Assembly (NCBI GenBank): GCA_963736575.1
Contig: CAVTPD010000003.1
Location: 1,116,001 to 1,180,000 of the forward strand
Length of the DNA: 64,000 bases
Direction of reading: 5' to 3'
DNA from: CAVTPD01 sp963736575
Lineage (GTDB): Bacteria; Bacteroidota; Bacteroidia; Cytophagales; JAAEPT01
Shown here: one piece after another, positions 52,609-62,751 of the stretch
How the letters are laid out: every line of letters begins with the position of its first letter
Position numbering within the stretch: the first letter of the stretch is position 1
Made by a program: the position numbers and the translations under genes
Notes under the pieces: model-generated
The model's input: the letters and a program-made list of their open reading frames with translations, nothing else
Databases searched by the model: none
Told to the model about the DNA's origin: nothing

Positions 52609-53283
52609 ATGCTTAAAACTATTTTAGACCTGATTTACCCGCGTTCCTGTGTGAGTTGCGGCCGTATAATGAACACCAAAGAAAAGTGTATTTGTACACC
52701 TTGTTTAATCGATTTTAACAAAAAACTAGCCTTTTCGCCTTCCGAGCACCAAGTAAAAAGCAAATTTGGGATAGTATTTATGCCTAATAAGGCTTTTTCA
52801 CTCTTTCCTTTTAATAAAGATGTTTCCGCATTAATTCATGCATTAAAATACCAACACCAAAAGCATATTGCGGTTTACATTGCCGAATGGTTTTTTCAGC
52901 ATTACTTTAAATATTTAGAATCTAAACCGCAGTATTTAATTCCTGTTCCGGTAAATCCATACAAAAGATTAACCCGGGGATTTAATCAAACCGAACTAAT
53001 TGCCCTAGAATTAGAGAAAAGAACAGGGATTCCGGTTTTATTTTCAGCCTTAAAAAGAAGTAATGGAACCTGGAAACTGGCCGGTAAATCTAGAAAAGCA
53101 CGGTACGAATTAATTTCTGGTTTGTATTTAGAAGGGAAAGAAATTAAACAAGTGTCTAATAAACATGTGCTTATGATTGATGATGTAATTACTACCGGTG
53201 CTACTTTAGAAAGTTGTGGTAAACTGTTGCAAGATTATGGCGCAACAGCGGTAGATGTAATTGCCTTATCTAGCGTTTATTAA
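52609..53283 (+). CDS. comF: ComF family protein (phosphoribosyltransferase-like)
   Basis: 224 residues. The N-terminal double-zinc-ribbon of the family has four Cys (CVSCGRIMNTKEKCICTPCL). The C-terminal PRTase-like domain has YLIPVPVNPYKRLTRGFNQT and the PRPP loop HVLMIDDVITTGATLESCGK. ComF proteins are cytoplasmic and take part in natural transformation, acting with PriA/DprA on incoming single-stranded DNA. This is interesting near an array that might be loaded by single-strand recombination, but the genes are about 2 kb apart and the link is speculative. Confidence 0.88.
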   Translation: MLKTILDLIYPRSCVSCGRIMNTKEKCICTPCLIDFNKKLAFSPSEHQVKSKFGIVFMPNKAFSLFPFNKDVSALIHALKYQHQKHIAVYIAEWFFQHYFKYLESKPQYLIPVPVNPYKRLTRGFNQTELIALELEKRTGIPVLFSALKRSNGTWKLAGKSRKARYELISGLYLEGKEIKQVSNKHVLMIDDVITTGATLESCGKLLQDYGATAVDVIALSSVY

Positions 53284-53344
53284 ATAAAGACAATCATTTC
53301 TGAAAACTATCGCTAGATTTTATAGCTTTGCAGACTGGTTGCAT

Positions 53345-55771
53345 ATGTGGACCCAAATAGCTCATATAGTCTTAAAATTTCGCTTGCTGTTAATTATTGT
53401 CTTAGCAATTGTAACGGGGGTTCTTGGGTATTATGCTTCCCAGGTTAAAATGTCTTTCCATTTTGCTGAACTAGTACCAAAGACAGATACTAGTATGCAA
53501 AGGTTTATAAAGTTTAAAGAGACTTTTGGACAAGACGCAAACGTACTTTTATTAGGGGTTGAAGATCCTAAACTATACCGATTAAAAAACTTTAAGAAAT
53601 ACCAACAACTAATGACCTCTATTAGTGAGATTCGTTTCGATTCTACACAAAAGAAGGTGATTAGCCAAGGCGACTCTAGCCAAACGGAAGTTTTTGTTTC
53701 CATTTTAGACATTAATGAACTTCAGTATTTAACACCCAATAAGCGTAAAAGAAGGTTCGATGTGTCTTATCCGTTTAAAACTGATATAAAAACACAAGCC
53801 CAATTAGACAGTTTATTGAAGGTGCTGCGTAAGCAAGAGTTTTATAAAGACTATCTCTATACCGAAGAAGGAAACGCTTTGGTGGCCTTGATTAACTTCA
53901 AAAAGATATTCAATGATTCTCAGTACCGCCAGTTTATCACTAGCGATATTATTGAGAAAGCAGATGCTTTTACAGAAGATACAGGAATTCAAGTTCATTT
54001 TGCCGGGGTTCCTTTTGTAAGATCTGTAATGACCTTGCAAGTAGCTACTGAATTAAAGATGTTTTTATTAATGTCGCTTTTGGTAACAGCAGTAATTCTT
54101 TATTTCTTCTTCCGAAGTTTTTATGCCGTTATCTTCCCATTAGTTGTTATTGGTGTAGCTGTAGTTTGGACCATGGCTACCATTGTTTTATTAGGGTACG
54201 AAATTAGTATGCTAACCGGTTTAATACCACCCATTATTGTGGTTATTGGTATTCCTAATTGTATATATCTTTTAAATAAATACCACCAATCTTACCGCAA
54301 TACAGGCAACAAGATTAAAGCCTTAAGTGATGTAATTCGTAAAATTGGTGTAGTTACTTTAATTACTAATTGTACTACAGCCATTGGTTTTGCGGTATTG
54401 GTTTCGGCAGATATCACTTTGTTAAGAGAGTTTGGTTTAGTAGCAGGAATTAATGTAATGGCTACCTTCTTTATTAGTGTGGTTATTATTCCAGCAGTAT
54501 TCTCCTTTTTGCCAGAACCTAACCCCAAACAATTACGCCACTTAGATTTTAAATTCTTAACTCGTTTTTTACTTTGGTTAGACTTTATAGTAGCTAACCG
54601 TAGAAAACAAATTTATTGGGTTACAGGTTGTTTGGTTTTAATAACTACGTTCGGGTGTTGGCAAGTGTATGCTGTATCTTTTATGGTAGATGATATACCA
54701 GAAGAACACCGTGTTAAAAAAGATTTAACTTTTTTTGAAGAAAGTTTTAAGGGTGTAATGCCACTAGAAATTGTGGTAGACACAAAAGAAAAGAACCCAT
54801 ACACCAACTTAGATGTTCTTAGAAAATTAGACCAAGCGCAAGAGTATTTGGGTAGTTTACCTGAAGTATCTAAGCCTTTCAGTATTTTAAATGTAATTAA
54901 AGGTTTAAGACAAGCTTATTGGGGCAATAATCCCGATTTTTATGGGGTTCCAACGGCGCAAGATAAAAACAGGATTCTTTCTTTGGTTCGTAAAACAGAA
55001 GGAAATCAAGCCAGCGTTTTAAAGTCATTTGCTGACACTACCGGTAAATTAAGAATTTCATTAAAAGTTAAAGACTTGGGTTCTAAAAAAACCGAAATTC
55101 TTATTAATGAAAAGATAAGACCAGAGTTAGATAGAATCTTCCTAGAAGGTGATATGAAAATGAATTACGAAATCACCGGTACTACTTTATTGTTTATTAG
55201 AGGCATAAACTTTTTAATTCGTAACCTGCAAGAAAGTCTACTAATGGCCATTTTCCTTATTGCAGTTATTATGGGGCTTCTATTTAGAAACCTAAAAATG
55301 ATTTTAATTTCTTTGTTACCTAACTTAATCCCACTACTAATTACAGGGGCATTAATGGGTTATTTTGGAATTCCGTTAAAGCCAAGTACCGCTTTAATTT
55401 TTAGTATTGCTTTTGGTATTTCAGTAGATGATTCTATCCACTTTTTAGCCAAATACCGCCAAGAATTATTTGCTACAAATTTCTCTGTTCCTAAAGCCGT
55501 TTCTTTAAGTATAAAAGAAACCGGTGCTAGTATGGTGTATACATCAATCGTATTGTTTGGGGGCTTTAGTATCTTCACCTTCTCCGATTTTCTAGGCACA
55601 AAAATGTTGGGGCTGTTAACATCTACCACCTTGTTGTGTGCTATGATTACCAACTTAATTGTACTGCCGGCCTTATTAATTACTTTTGACAACGGTAAAA
55701 GAAATCCAAACAGTAAGGCATTAATTAATTCTTACGAAGAAGAAGAGGAAGAAGAAAAAAATCAGGACTAG
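53345..55771 (+). CDS. RND superfamily (MMPL) exporter
   Basis: 808 residues from ATG 53345 (MWTQIAHIVLKFRLLLII); a TTG two codons upstream is possible. It has the MMPL layout of two repeats, each with one membrane span, a periplasmic loop of about 150-200 residues (YLTPNKRKRRFDVSYP and similar) and five further spans. The characteristic SFGVSVDDSIHF-type motif appears as IAFGISVDDSIHFLAKYRQE. Such proteins export hydrophobic molecules such as hopanoids or lipids; the substrate is not predictable. The C-terminus is a Glu-rich tail (YEEEEEEEKNQD). Confidence 0.82.
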   Translation: MWTQIAHIVLKFRLLLIIVLAIVTGVLGYYASQVKMSFHFAELVPKTDTSMQRFIKFKETFGQDANVLLLGVEDPKLYRLKNFKKYQQLMTSISEIRFDSTQKKVISQGDSSQTEVFVSILDINELQYLTPNKRKRRFDVSYPFKTDIKTQAQLDSLLKVLRKQEFYKDYLYTEEGNALVALINFKKIFNDSQYRQFITSDIIEKADAFTEDTGIQVHFAGVPFVRSVMTLQVATELKMFLLMSLLVTAVILYFFFRSFYAVIFPLVVIGVAVVWTMATIVLLGYEISMLTGLIPPIIVVIGIPNCIYLLNKYHQSYRNTGNKIKALSDVIRKIGVVTLITNCTTAIGFAVLVSADITLLREFGLVAGINVMATFFISVVIIPAVFSFLPEPNPKQLRHLDFKFLTRFLLWLDFIVANRRKQIYWVTGCLVLITTFGCWQVYAVSFMVDDIPEEHRVKKDLTFFEESFKGVMPLEIVVDTKEKNPYTNLDVLRKLDQAQEYLGSLPEVSKPFSILNVIKGLRQAYWGNNPDFYGVPTAQDKNRILSLVRKTEGNQASVLKSFADTTGKLRISLKVKDLGSKKTEILINEKIRPELDRIFLEGDMKMNYEITGTTLLFIRGINFLIRNLQESLLMAIFLIAVIMGLLFRNLKMILISLLPNLIPLLITGALMGYFGIPLKPSTALIFSIAFGISVDDSIHFLAKYRQELFATNFSVPKAVSLSIKETGASMVYTSIVLFGGFSIFTFSDFLGTKMLGLLTSTTLLCAMITNLIVLPALLITFDNGKRNPNSKALINSYEEEEEEEKNQD

Positions 55772-55839
55772 TTTTAGCGACAACTTGATTATTACCTCTA
55801 TCAGTATGCTTTTTCTGTAATCAATAACTACTTTTAGTT

Positions 55840-57384
55840 GTGAACTTCCCCGCACTGCATCTTAATAAAAGTTTCTTTTACGCCACAGCTACTTTGTGGA
55901 CTTGGTTGGTTTTTGTGTTTCTAGTTACCGGAAACACTTTTTACGAAGTAAATGATAATTTGCAAATAGAATGGCTAATCTCTGGGGCCTTAGGTAAATC
56001 TATTTATGAATTTCCCCGCTTTTTTCAGCTTTATGGATATCCATTACATTTTATGTATGAGCTTTTTCCAAACGTCTCTTGGATGGGAGTTCTATTTGTT
56101 CTTTTAATTTACATTTCGGGATTGTGTATACTATGGTGTTTGGTTGAAAGAACTAGACAATACCATTTCAGGATTAGATTAGCTTTAATTCTAGTTGTAG
56201 TAGCATTTCTCACAGATTTTATATTGTATCTAGATTTTACTAGATCTGCTTTGCTTACTGGGGTGGCGGGTGTTTTTTTGTTTTTTTGTTCCGAAAAATA
56301 TTGGTCCAAAGCACTGGCTTTAATCTTGATAATTACTGCAATTGGCTTGCGTTTTATGGCTATTTATTTTGTTGGGTTTATGAGTGTAATATGGCTCTTT
56401 TACGAATTTAAATTGAACAGATTGCTGGTAGCTTATGGCGCGGTGTTGGTCCTAAGTTTTTTATGTTTTGGTATACCTAGTAAAAAATTTTCTGGTTTTT
56501 TAGAGTTGAACAAAGCCAAAACCATATTTAACGATTATGGGGTTTTTAGAACAGAATTTAAAGAAGAAAACTGTTTTGGTAGTTGGTTTTTCTTAGACGA
56601 AGAAATAAACAAACAAGTTATTATTGCTTCTAAAGAAGTACCTACATTTTCACGTTTCAGTTTTAAGAAATTAGAAAGTGCGCTTTTTGAAACTAAAGGT
56701 CAAATTCAATGGGTTATATTGATTGTTTTAGCCGCTTTACTTACCAAAAGATACAGTGTATTGGTGTTGTATTTGCTTTCGTTTTTAGGGATGGTTTGTT
56801 TCCTTAAGTTTTCTGTAAAAGTATTTGTGGTCTTAAGTCTTTTCTTGATTTTGTTAGCAGTATTTATTCCAAATAAAAAAGCTAAACAAAGTGATATGAA
56901 ATTAAAATGGCTCATTTCATTGATGGTAGTTTTGCTTCTTGTAGTCGTAAAAACAACAAAAAGAATCAGTTTTTCAAGAGAAGTATGTGCAGAAAACCTT
57001 TCAATAATTAATTTATTGCATGAGTTGCAAAAGGATAAGAAAATATATTTAATCAATATGTATGAATTTAAACGTTTCATTAATCCATTTTCAATTGAAA
57101 AGATGGATTTTAAAAACGCAATATCTTTAACCGGTTGGCATACTATTCTTCCTGAATACAAAAAGTTAATACAAGAATCTTTAAACCTTCCAAACCAATC
57201 AACCTTACAGTCGGTATCAAAACAGCTTAAAAACAATTATATAATTTTAGACGGAACAGATGAGTATGAGTTTAACAACTGTGTTAACTCAAAATTAAAT
57301 TTGCAAATAGAATTTGTTAATCAGAGACAATTAATGGATAATGGTTTCGTAAACGAGAAACTTAAGCTTTTTTATGTGCACTAA
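55840..57384 (+). CDS. Polytopic membrane protein of unknown function
   Basis: 514 residues if the GTG at 55840 is used; no in-frame ATG lies near. About 11 hydrophobic segments span residues 12-380 (LWTWLVFVFLVTG, GVLFVLLIYISGLCILWCL, LALILVVVAFLTDFILYL and others), followed by a ~120-residue soluble tail. The layout is like glycosyltransferase or acyltransferase membrane proteins (a DxD-like motif is not evident). The 3' end overlaps the next gene, a sulfotransferase, by 11 bp, so they are coupled and may act on the same surface glycan. Family not recognised. Confidence 0.6.
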   Translation: MNFPALHLNKSFFYATATLWTWLVFVFLVTGNTFYEVNDNLQIEWLISGALGKSIYEFPRFFQLYGYPLHFMYELFPNVSWMGVLFVLLIYISGLCILWCLVERTRQYHFRIRLALILVVVAFLTDFILYLDFTRSALLTGVAGVFLFFCSEKYWSKALALILIITAIGLRFMAIYFVGFMSVIWLFYEFKLNRLLVAYGAVLVLSFLCFGIPSKKFSGFLELNKAKTIFNDYGVFRTEFKEENCFGSWFFLDEEINKQVIIASKEVPTFSRFSFKKLESALFETKGQIQWVILIVLAALLTKRYSVLVLYLLSFLGMVCFLKFSVKVFVVLSLFLILLAVFIPNKKAKQSDMKLKWLISLMVVLLLVVVKTTKRISFSREVCAENLSIINLLHELQKDKKIYLINMYEFKRFINPFSIEKMDFKNAISLTGWHTILPEYKKLIQESLNLPNQSTLQSVSKQLKNNYIILDGTDEYEFNNCVNSKLNLQIEFVNQRQLMDNGFVNEKLKLFYVH

Positions 57385-58309
57385 AAACCACAGTTTTAAT
57401 TTTCTATTAAGTTCCGAGCGATCGGGTTCTAATCTTCTTTGCAAAATTTTAGATGCTCATCCAGAAATTTCTAGTCCGTCACCTTTGCACGCCTTACGTT
57501 TTTTTATCCCTTATTTAAAAGAAAGCTGTTCTTTTACTGAACAAGATTTTAAACTATTCTTTCAATATAAATTAGGCTTCTGGAATTTACAGGCAGAACA
57601 ACTTCCTTCCTCTGAAAACAAACTTAATTTTTGGTGCACTTGGGAAGAAGTGTATAAAGCAGAGGCTGACTTGGAAGGTAAAACAAGTTCTTTTATTAAA
57701 GAAAATAGGTTTTATGAAATTGCCGATACAGTTTTAGAGAGATACCCTAATGCTAAGTTTATCTATTTAGTTAGAAATCCGTTTAGCTATGCTGCATCAT
57801 TTATAAAATCCCATAATCATCATGGTGATTTACAGCATGCCATTACCGTTTGGACGGAAGATCAACTTCAGTTTTTAAAATTAGAAGAATTGTTGGGAGA
57901 CCGTTGTTTGCGCATCACTTATGAGTCACTTTTAACAGAAACAGAAAAAACTTTAAAAAAAATAAGCAATCATTTAAAGGTTAAATACACCGATAACATG
58001 ATGCAATTCCATTTAAAAGCTATTAATCAGCAGAACGCTTTACGCATTTCTAACTGGGAAAATATAGCTAAACCCCTCATTAGTTTGTCAAAAACTATAC
58101 AAGTTCCTTTATCACAAGCTTCTTTTAATTACATTTATAATGTTGCCTCAGTGTTAATAAATACACTTTATGGGGAAAGTTTGGCTATAGACTATAAGGG
58201 AGAAGAAGTAACTAAACGCAACCTTTCACCAGAGGAAACTTTAATCCGTGAAGAACGTTCTAAAGTAATAGAGGCAATCAAAAATGGTTTAAATGTAAGA
58301 AAACATTGA
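57374..58309 (+). CDS. Sulfotransferase family protein
   Basis: 311 residues, start overlapping the previous gene by 11 bp. The 5'-phosphosulfate loop appears as FLLSSERSGSNLLCKILDAH (R-S-G-S variant), the typical start of the Sulfotransfer family, and the 3'-phosphate region as KFIYLVRNPFSYAASFIKSH (Arg and Ser). No signal peptide or membrane span. It probably transfers sulfate from PAPS to a glycan or lipid; the substrate is unknown. It is only distantly similar to the sulfotransferase at 13417. Confidence 0.78.
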   Translation: MCTKNHSFNFLLSSERSGSNLLCKILDAHPEISSPSPLHALRFFIPYLKESCSFTEQDFKLFFQYKLGFWNLQAEQLPSSENKLNFWCTWEEVYKAEADLEGKTSSFIKENRFYEIADTVLERYPNAKFIYLVRNPFSYAASFIKSHNHHGDLQHAITVWTEDQLQFLKLEELLGDRCLRITYESLLTETEKTLKKISNHLKVKYTDNMMQFHLKAINQQNALRISNWENIAKPLISLSKTIQVPLSQASFNYIYNVASVLINTLYGESLAIDYKGEEVTKRNLSPEETLIREERSKVIEAIKNGLNVRKH

Positions 58310-58382
58310 TAATCGTATAATCGTTTAAACGGTTTTGTTATGTTTTCCACATTTAACTAGTTTTAGACTTCCTAATGAAATA

Positions 58383-61124
58383 ATGATGGATTCATACTCA
58401 TACGTAGCCAATGCAGATGTAAATTATGTAGATGATTTATATCAAAGATATCAGCAAGACCCAGAAACGGTTGACGAAAGCTGGAAATTTTTCTTCGAAG
58501 GTTTTGATTTTTCTTTAGCCAAGTTTGGCGAAGGCACTTCAGAAGTACTGAAAGGCGGTTCAGGCCCAATGAACCTTAAAGAACTACAGGTTTACCAATT
58601 AATACACGCTTATAGAAGTAGAGCCCATTTAAGAGCAGATACCAACCCGGTTAGAACTAGAAAAGACAGAGCACCGCATTTGGAGCTAGAAGATTTTGGT
58701 CTTACCAAGGCAGATTTAGAAACAGAATTTGAAGTTGGAAGCGAGATTGGTTTAGGCAAAGCTAAACTAAAAGATATTCTTTCAGCTTTAAAAAAAATAT
58801 ACGAAGGCCACATAGGTTTCGAATACATGTACATTCGTCACCGAGACCGTTTAGAGTGGTTCAAAGAGAAATTTGAAACGGAATCTTTAGTTAGAAAACC
58901 TTCCAAAGACCAAATTACAAGAATTCTTACTAAACTGAATGAAGCGGTAGTTTTCGAAAACTTCCTTCATACTAAATATGTAGGTCAGAAAAGATTCTCA
59001 CTTGAAGGGGGGGAATCTGTAATCCCAGCTTTAGATGAATTAATACAAAGAGGTTCAGAATTAGGCGTAGAAGAAGTTGCTATTGGTATGGCCCACAGAG
59101 GCCGACTTAACGTTTTAGCAAACGTTATGAATAAAACTTACGAGCAAATCTTTAATGAGTTTGAAGGCGCCTCTCCAGATGACTCTACCATGGGAGATGG
59201 AGATGTAAAGTACCACATGGGCTTCTCTTCTGAAGTAACTACAAGAAGTGGAAACAATGTTTACTTGAAGTTAATCCCTAACCCTTCTCACCTTGAGGCG
59301 GTAAACCCAGTTGTTATGGGCTTTACAAGAGGTAAAGGGGATAGATTATACAATAAAGACTATTCTAAAATACTACCAGTATTAATCCACGGTGATGCAG
59401 CAGCAGCTGGCCAAGGTATTATGTACGAGGTAGTACAAATGCAAAAATTGAACGGTTATAAAACAGGTGGTACAGTTCACTTAGTAATTAACAACCAAGT
59501 AGGTTTTACTACAGATTTTGAAGATGCGCGTTCTTCTATTTATTCTACAGATGTTGCTAAAGTAATTGATGCACCCGTACTACACGTAAACGGTGATGAT
59601 CCTGAAGCAGTAGTTTTCTGTATGAAATTGGCGATTGAATACCGTCAGAAATTTGAGCGTGACATTTTTGTAGATATGGTGTGTTATCGTAGACATGGTC
59701 ACAACGAAAGTGATGAACCTAAGTTTACGCAACCAGCCCTTTACAACATTATTTCTAAGCACGCTAACCCAAGAGAGATCTACAACGATATGTTGATCAA
59801 ACGTGGTGATATTGGTGCAGAAGTAGCCAAGCAACTGGACAAACAATTTAGGAAATTGTTGCAAGACCGTTTGAACTTGGTGAAACAAACACCGCTTCCT
59901 TATAAATTTCAGCCTACAGAAATGGAATGGTCTGAAATTAGAAAATCTAAGCCTGAAGATTTTGAACAATCGCCAGAAACTGGAATTCCTACGGAAGTAA
60001 TTGATAAAATAGGTGCTGCTTTAACTACAATTCCTAAAGGATTTAAAGCTTTAAAACAAATTGACCGTTTATTAAAATCACGTAAAGAACAGTTTACCAA
60101 GACCAAAGAATTGGATTGGGCAGGCGCCGAATTATTGGCATACGGTTCTTTATTGTTAGATAAGAAATTTGTTCGTTTCAGTGGTCAGGATGTTCAAAGA
60201 GGTACATTCTCTCACAGACATGCTGTTGTAAAAGATGCTGAAACTAATGAAGCCTACAACTTCTTAAACCACATTGGCGCAGATCATAGTTTTGATATCT
60301 ATAACTCATTACTTTCTGAATACGCAGTTTTAGGTTTTGAATTTGGATATGCACGTTCTCACCCACATTCATTAACCATATGGGAAGCACAATTTGGTGA
60401 CTTTGCTAATGGTGCACAGGTTATTATTGACCAATTTATTGCTACTACAGAAACCAAATGGAATAAAGAAAGTGATTTAGTTTTATTACTTCCTCACGGA
60501 CAAGAAGGACAAGGGCCAGAGCATTCAAGTGCGCGTTTAGAGCGTTTCTTGCAAATGTGTGCATGTTACAATATGGTAGTAACCAATATTACTACTCCGG
60601 CAAACTTCTTCCATGCCTTAAGAAGACAAATGGCTTGGCCATTCAGAAAGCCATTAATTAATATGGCTCCTAAATCTTTATTAAGACATCCATTAGTTGT
60701 TTCTCCAATATCTGAATTCACAGATGGGAAATTCCAAGAAATAATTGGTGATAACTATGCCGATCCTAAAAAAGTGAAGCGTGTGTTAATCTGTAGCGGT
60801 AAAGTTTATTACGACTTATTAGAAGAGCAACAGAAATCAAACAGAAAAGACGTGGCAATTGTTCGTTTAGAGCAGCTTTATCCACTAAGTTTCTCACAGT
60901 TTGATGCTCAGTTAGCTAAATATAAAGGTGCTGAAGTAGTTTGGGTACAAGAAGAACCAGGAAACTCTGGTGCTTGGATGTACATCTTAAAAACTATGCA
61001 CAAACGTGGTACGGCAATAGAATGTATTGCTAAAGAAGATTCTCCTTCACCGGCAGTAGGTTACTTAAATATTCATAAGAAAAAACAAGCAGAGTTAGTT
61101 AAACGAGCTTTCGATGTTAAATAA
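58383..61124 (+). CDS. sucA: 2-oxoglutarate dehydrogenase E1 component
   Basis: 913 residues. The start is placed at the ATG at 58383 (or the next ATG at 58386) since MMDSYSYVANADVNYVDDLY is the usual E1o beginning. It decarboxylates 2-oxoglutarate with thiamine diphosphate in the TCA cycle. Motifs: FENFLHTKYVGQKRFSLEGG, IGMAHRGRLNVLANVM, IHGDAAAAGQGIMYEVVQMQ, RRHGHNESDEPKFTQP (TPP/His loop) and LLLPHGQEGQGPEHSSARLE. Length and order match the family. It is followed 25 bp later by sucB. Confidence 0.95.
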   Translation: MMDSYSYVANADVNYVDDLYQRYQQDPETVDESWKFFFEGFDFSLAKFGEGTSEVLKGGSGPMNLKELQVYQLIHAYRSRAHLRADTNPVRTRKDRAPHLELEDFGLTKADLETEFEVGSEIGLGKAKLKDILSALKKIYEGHIGFEYMYIRHRDRLEWFKEKFETESLVRKPSKDQITRILTKLNEAVVFENFLHTKYVGQKRFSLEGGESVIPALDELIQRGSELGVEEVAIGMAHRGRLNVLANVMNKTYEQIFNEFEGASPDDSTMGDGDVKYHMGFSSEVTTRSGNNVYLKLIPNPSHLEAVNPVVMGFTRGKGDRLYNKDYSKILPVLIHGDAAAAGQGIMYEVVQMQKLNGYKTGGTVHLVINNQVGFTTDFEDARSSIYSTDVAKVIDAPVLHVNGDDPEAVVFCMKLAIEYRQKFERDIFVDMVCYRRHGHNESDEPKFTQPALYNIISKHANPREIYNDMLIKRGDIGAEVAKQLDKQFRKLLQDRLNLVKQTPLPYKFQPTEMEWSEIRKSKPEDFEQSPETGIPTEVIDKIGAALTTIPKGFKALKQIDRLLKSRKEQFTKTKELDWAGAELLAYGSLLLDKKFVRFSGQDVQRGTFSHRHAVVKDAETNEAYNFLNHIGADHSFDIYNSLLSEYAVLGFEFGYARSHPHSLTIWEAQFGDFANGAQVIIDQFIATTETKWNKESDLVLLLPHGQEGQGPEHSSARLERFLQMCACYNMVVTNITTPANFFHALRRQMAWPFRKPLINMAPKSLLRHPLVVSPISEFTDGKFQEIIGDNYADPKKVKRVLICSGKVYYDLLEEQQKSNRKDVAIVRLEQLYPLSFSQFDAQLAKYKGAEVVWVQEEPGNSGAWMYILKTMHKRGTAIECIAKEDSPSPAVGYLNIHKKKQAELVKRAFDVK

Positions 61125-61149
61125 CTTTTAAATAGTATAAACGGGAAAA

Positions 61150-62685
61150 ATGGCCTTAGAAATAAAAATCCCTCAAGTGGGGGAGTCAATAACTGAAGTA
61201 ACAATTGCCCAATGGCTTAAAGCTGACGGTGAGTATGTAGAACAAGACGAAATTATCGTTGAGGTTGAAACCGATAAAGCTACGCAAGAATTTCCGGCAG
61301 AAGCTAGCGGGATTTTAAGAATAAAAGCAGAAGAAGGTGAAACTGTAGAAATTGGCGCTATAATAGCCGAAATTGATACTTCAGCTTCTAAAGGAGGTTC
61401 TTCTGAAGCTCCTGCTGCAAAAGAAGCACCAGCTGCTCCTGCATCTTCTGGTTCTTCAGAGCCAAAAGCAACCGGTGAAGTTAAAGATATGGTTGTTCCT
61501 CCGGTAGGTGAATCCATTACAGAAGTAACGGTTTCTAGCTGGTTGAAACAAGACGGTGATTTTGTTGAATTAGACGACGAAATCTGTGAATTAGAATCAG
61601 ACAAAGCAACCTTTGAATTCCCTGCCGAAGCCAGAGGTATCCTTAGAACCGTTGCACAAGAAGGCGATACCATTGAAATCGGTTCTGTAATTGCCAGAAT
61701 TGAAGTAATGGAAGGTGGTTCAGTAGGTGGTGAAGCTCCAGCGGCTACTTCAGAAGCTCCAGCAGCAGCTTCTTCAAACGGAAATACTACCTATGCATCT
61801 GGTCACCCCTCTCCGGCAGCGGCTAAAATTTTAGCTGAAAAAGGAATTGATGCTAAAGACGTAAAAGGCACAGGTGTTGACGGTAGAATTACCAAAGAAG
61901 ACGCAGAAGCGGCTCAGAAATCAGCGCCAAAACCAGCGGCTCCTAAAAAAGAAGCTGCCCCTGCGGCTCCTGCCCCACAAGGCGAACGCGTTCAGGAAAG
62001 AAAGAAAATGACGGGTATGCGTAAGACCATCGCTAGAAGATTGGTAGACGTAAAAAACCAAACAGCTATGCTTACTACTTTTAACGAAGTAGATATGCAA
62101 CCTGTAATGGAAATCCGAAAAAAATACAAAGACATGTTTAAAGAGAAGAATGAAGTTGGTTTAGGCTTCATGTCTTTCTTCACTAAAGCATGTTCCATCG
62201 CTTTACAAGAATGGCCGGCAGTGAATGCCTTCATTGACGGAAACGATATTGTTTACAATAATTATGTAGACGTTTCCATTGCGGTTTCTACACCTAAAGG
62301 TTTAGTGGTTCCTGTTATTAGAAATGCTGAAAAACTAAGTTTTGCGGGTATAGAAAAAGAAGTAATTCGCCTAGCTAAATTAGGTAGAGACGGTAAATTA
62401 GGTATTGAAGATATGCAAGGCGGTACGTTTACCGTAACCAACGGTGGTATTTTCGGTTCTATGCTTTCTACGCCAATTATTAACTCTCCGCAATCGGCTA
62501 TTTTAGGGATGCACAACATTGTACAGCGCCCAATAGCTATTGATGGTAAAGTAGAAATTAGACCAATAATGTACTTAGCATTATCGTACGATCACCGTGT
62601 GATTGACGGTAGAGAATCTGTTAGCTTCCTTTACCGTGTTAAAGAATTGCTAGAGGATCCTGCTAGAATGTTATTAGAAATATAA
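61150..62685 (+). CDS. sucB: Dihydrolipoyl succinyltransferase (E2) with two lipoyl domains
   Basis: 511 residues. Transfers succinyl from the E1-bound intermediate to CoA. Two lipoyl domains are present, with lipoylated Lys in VETDKATQEFPAEASG (about residue 43) and LESDKATFEFPAEARG (about 155), separated by Ala/Pro linkers (APAAKEAPAAPASSGSSEPK). Then comes a peripheral subunit-binding domain (SPAAAKILAEKGIDAKDVKG) and the catalytic acyltransferase domain ending in SYDHRVIDGRESV (catalytic His and Asp). Two lipoyl domains are more than in E. coli SucB (one) but are common in some phyla. Confidence 0.93.
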   Translation: MALEIKIPQVGESITEVTIAQWLKADGEYVEQDEIIVEVETDKATQEFPAEASGILRIKAEEGETVEIGAIIAEIDTSASKGGSSEAPAAKEAPAAPASSGSSEPKATGEVKDMVVPPVGESITEVTVSSWLKQDGDFVELDDEICELESDKATFEFPAEARGILRTVAQEGDTIEIGSVIARIEVMEGGSVGGEAPAATSEAPAAASSNGNTTYASGHPSPAAAKILAEKGIDAKDVKGTGVDGRITKEDAEAAQKSAPKPAAPKKEAAPAAPAPQGERVQERKKMTGMRKTIARRLVDVKNQTAMLTTFNEVDMQPVMEIRKKYKDMFKEKNEVGLGFMSFFTKACSIALQEWPAVNAFIDGNDIVYNNYVDVSIAVSTPKGLVVPVIRNAEKLSFAGIEKEVIRLAKLGRDGKLGIEDMQGGTFTVTNGGIFGSMLSTPIINSPQSAILGMHNIVQRPIAIDGKVEIRPIMYLALSYDHRVIDGRESVSFLYRVKELLEDPARMLLEI

Positions 62686-62702
62686 TTAAGATAAACTCAT
62701 AC

Positions 62703-62730
62703 AGAGGGTAGTTTACTACCCTCTTTTTTT
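62703..62730 (+). terminator. Terminator between sucB and lpdA
   Basis: GAGGGTAG and CTACCCTC form a perfect 8-bp stem with a four-base loop and seven T residues, placed 22 bp before the lpdA start. Confidence 0.8.
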
Positions 62731-62751
62731 GAATAAAAATAAAAGATTCCA

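Noticed and set aside
61173..61673. 166-codon antisense frame opposite the lipoyl domains of sucB
   Set aside because: Mirror of a well-conserved Ala/Glu-rich coding sequence; no start context and no recognisable product.
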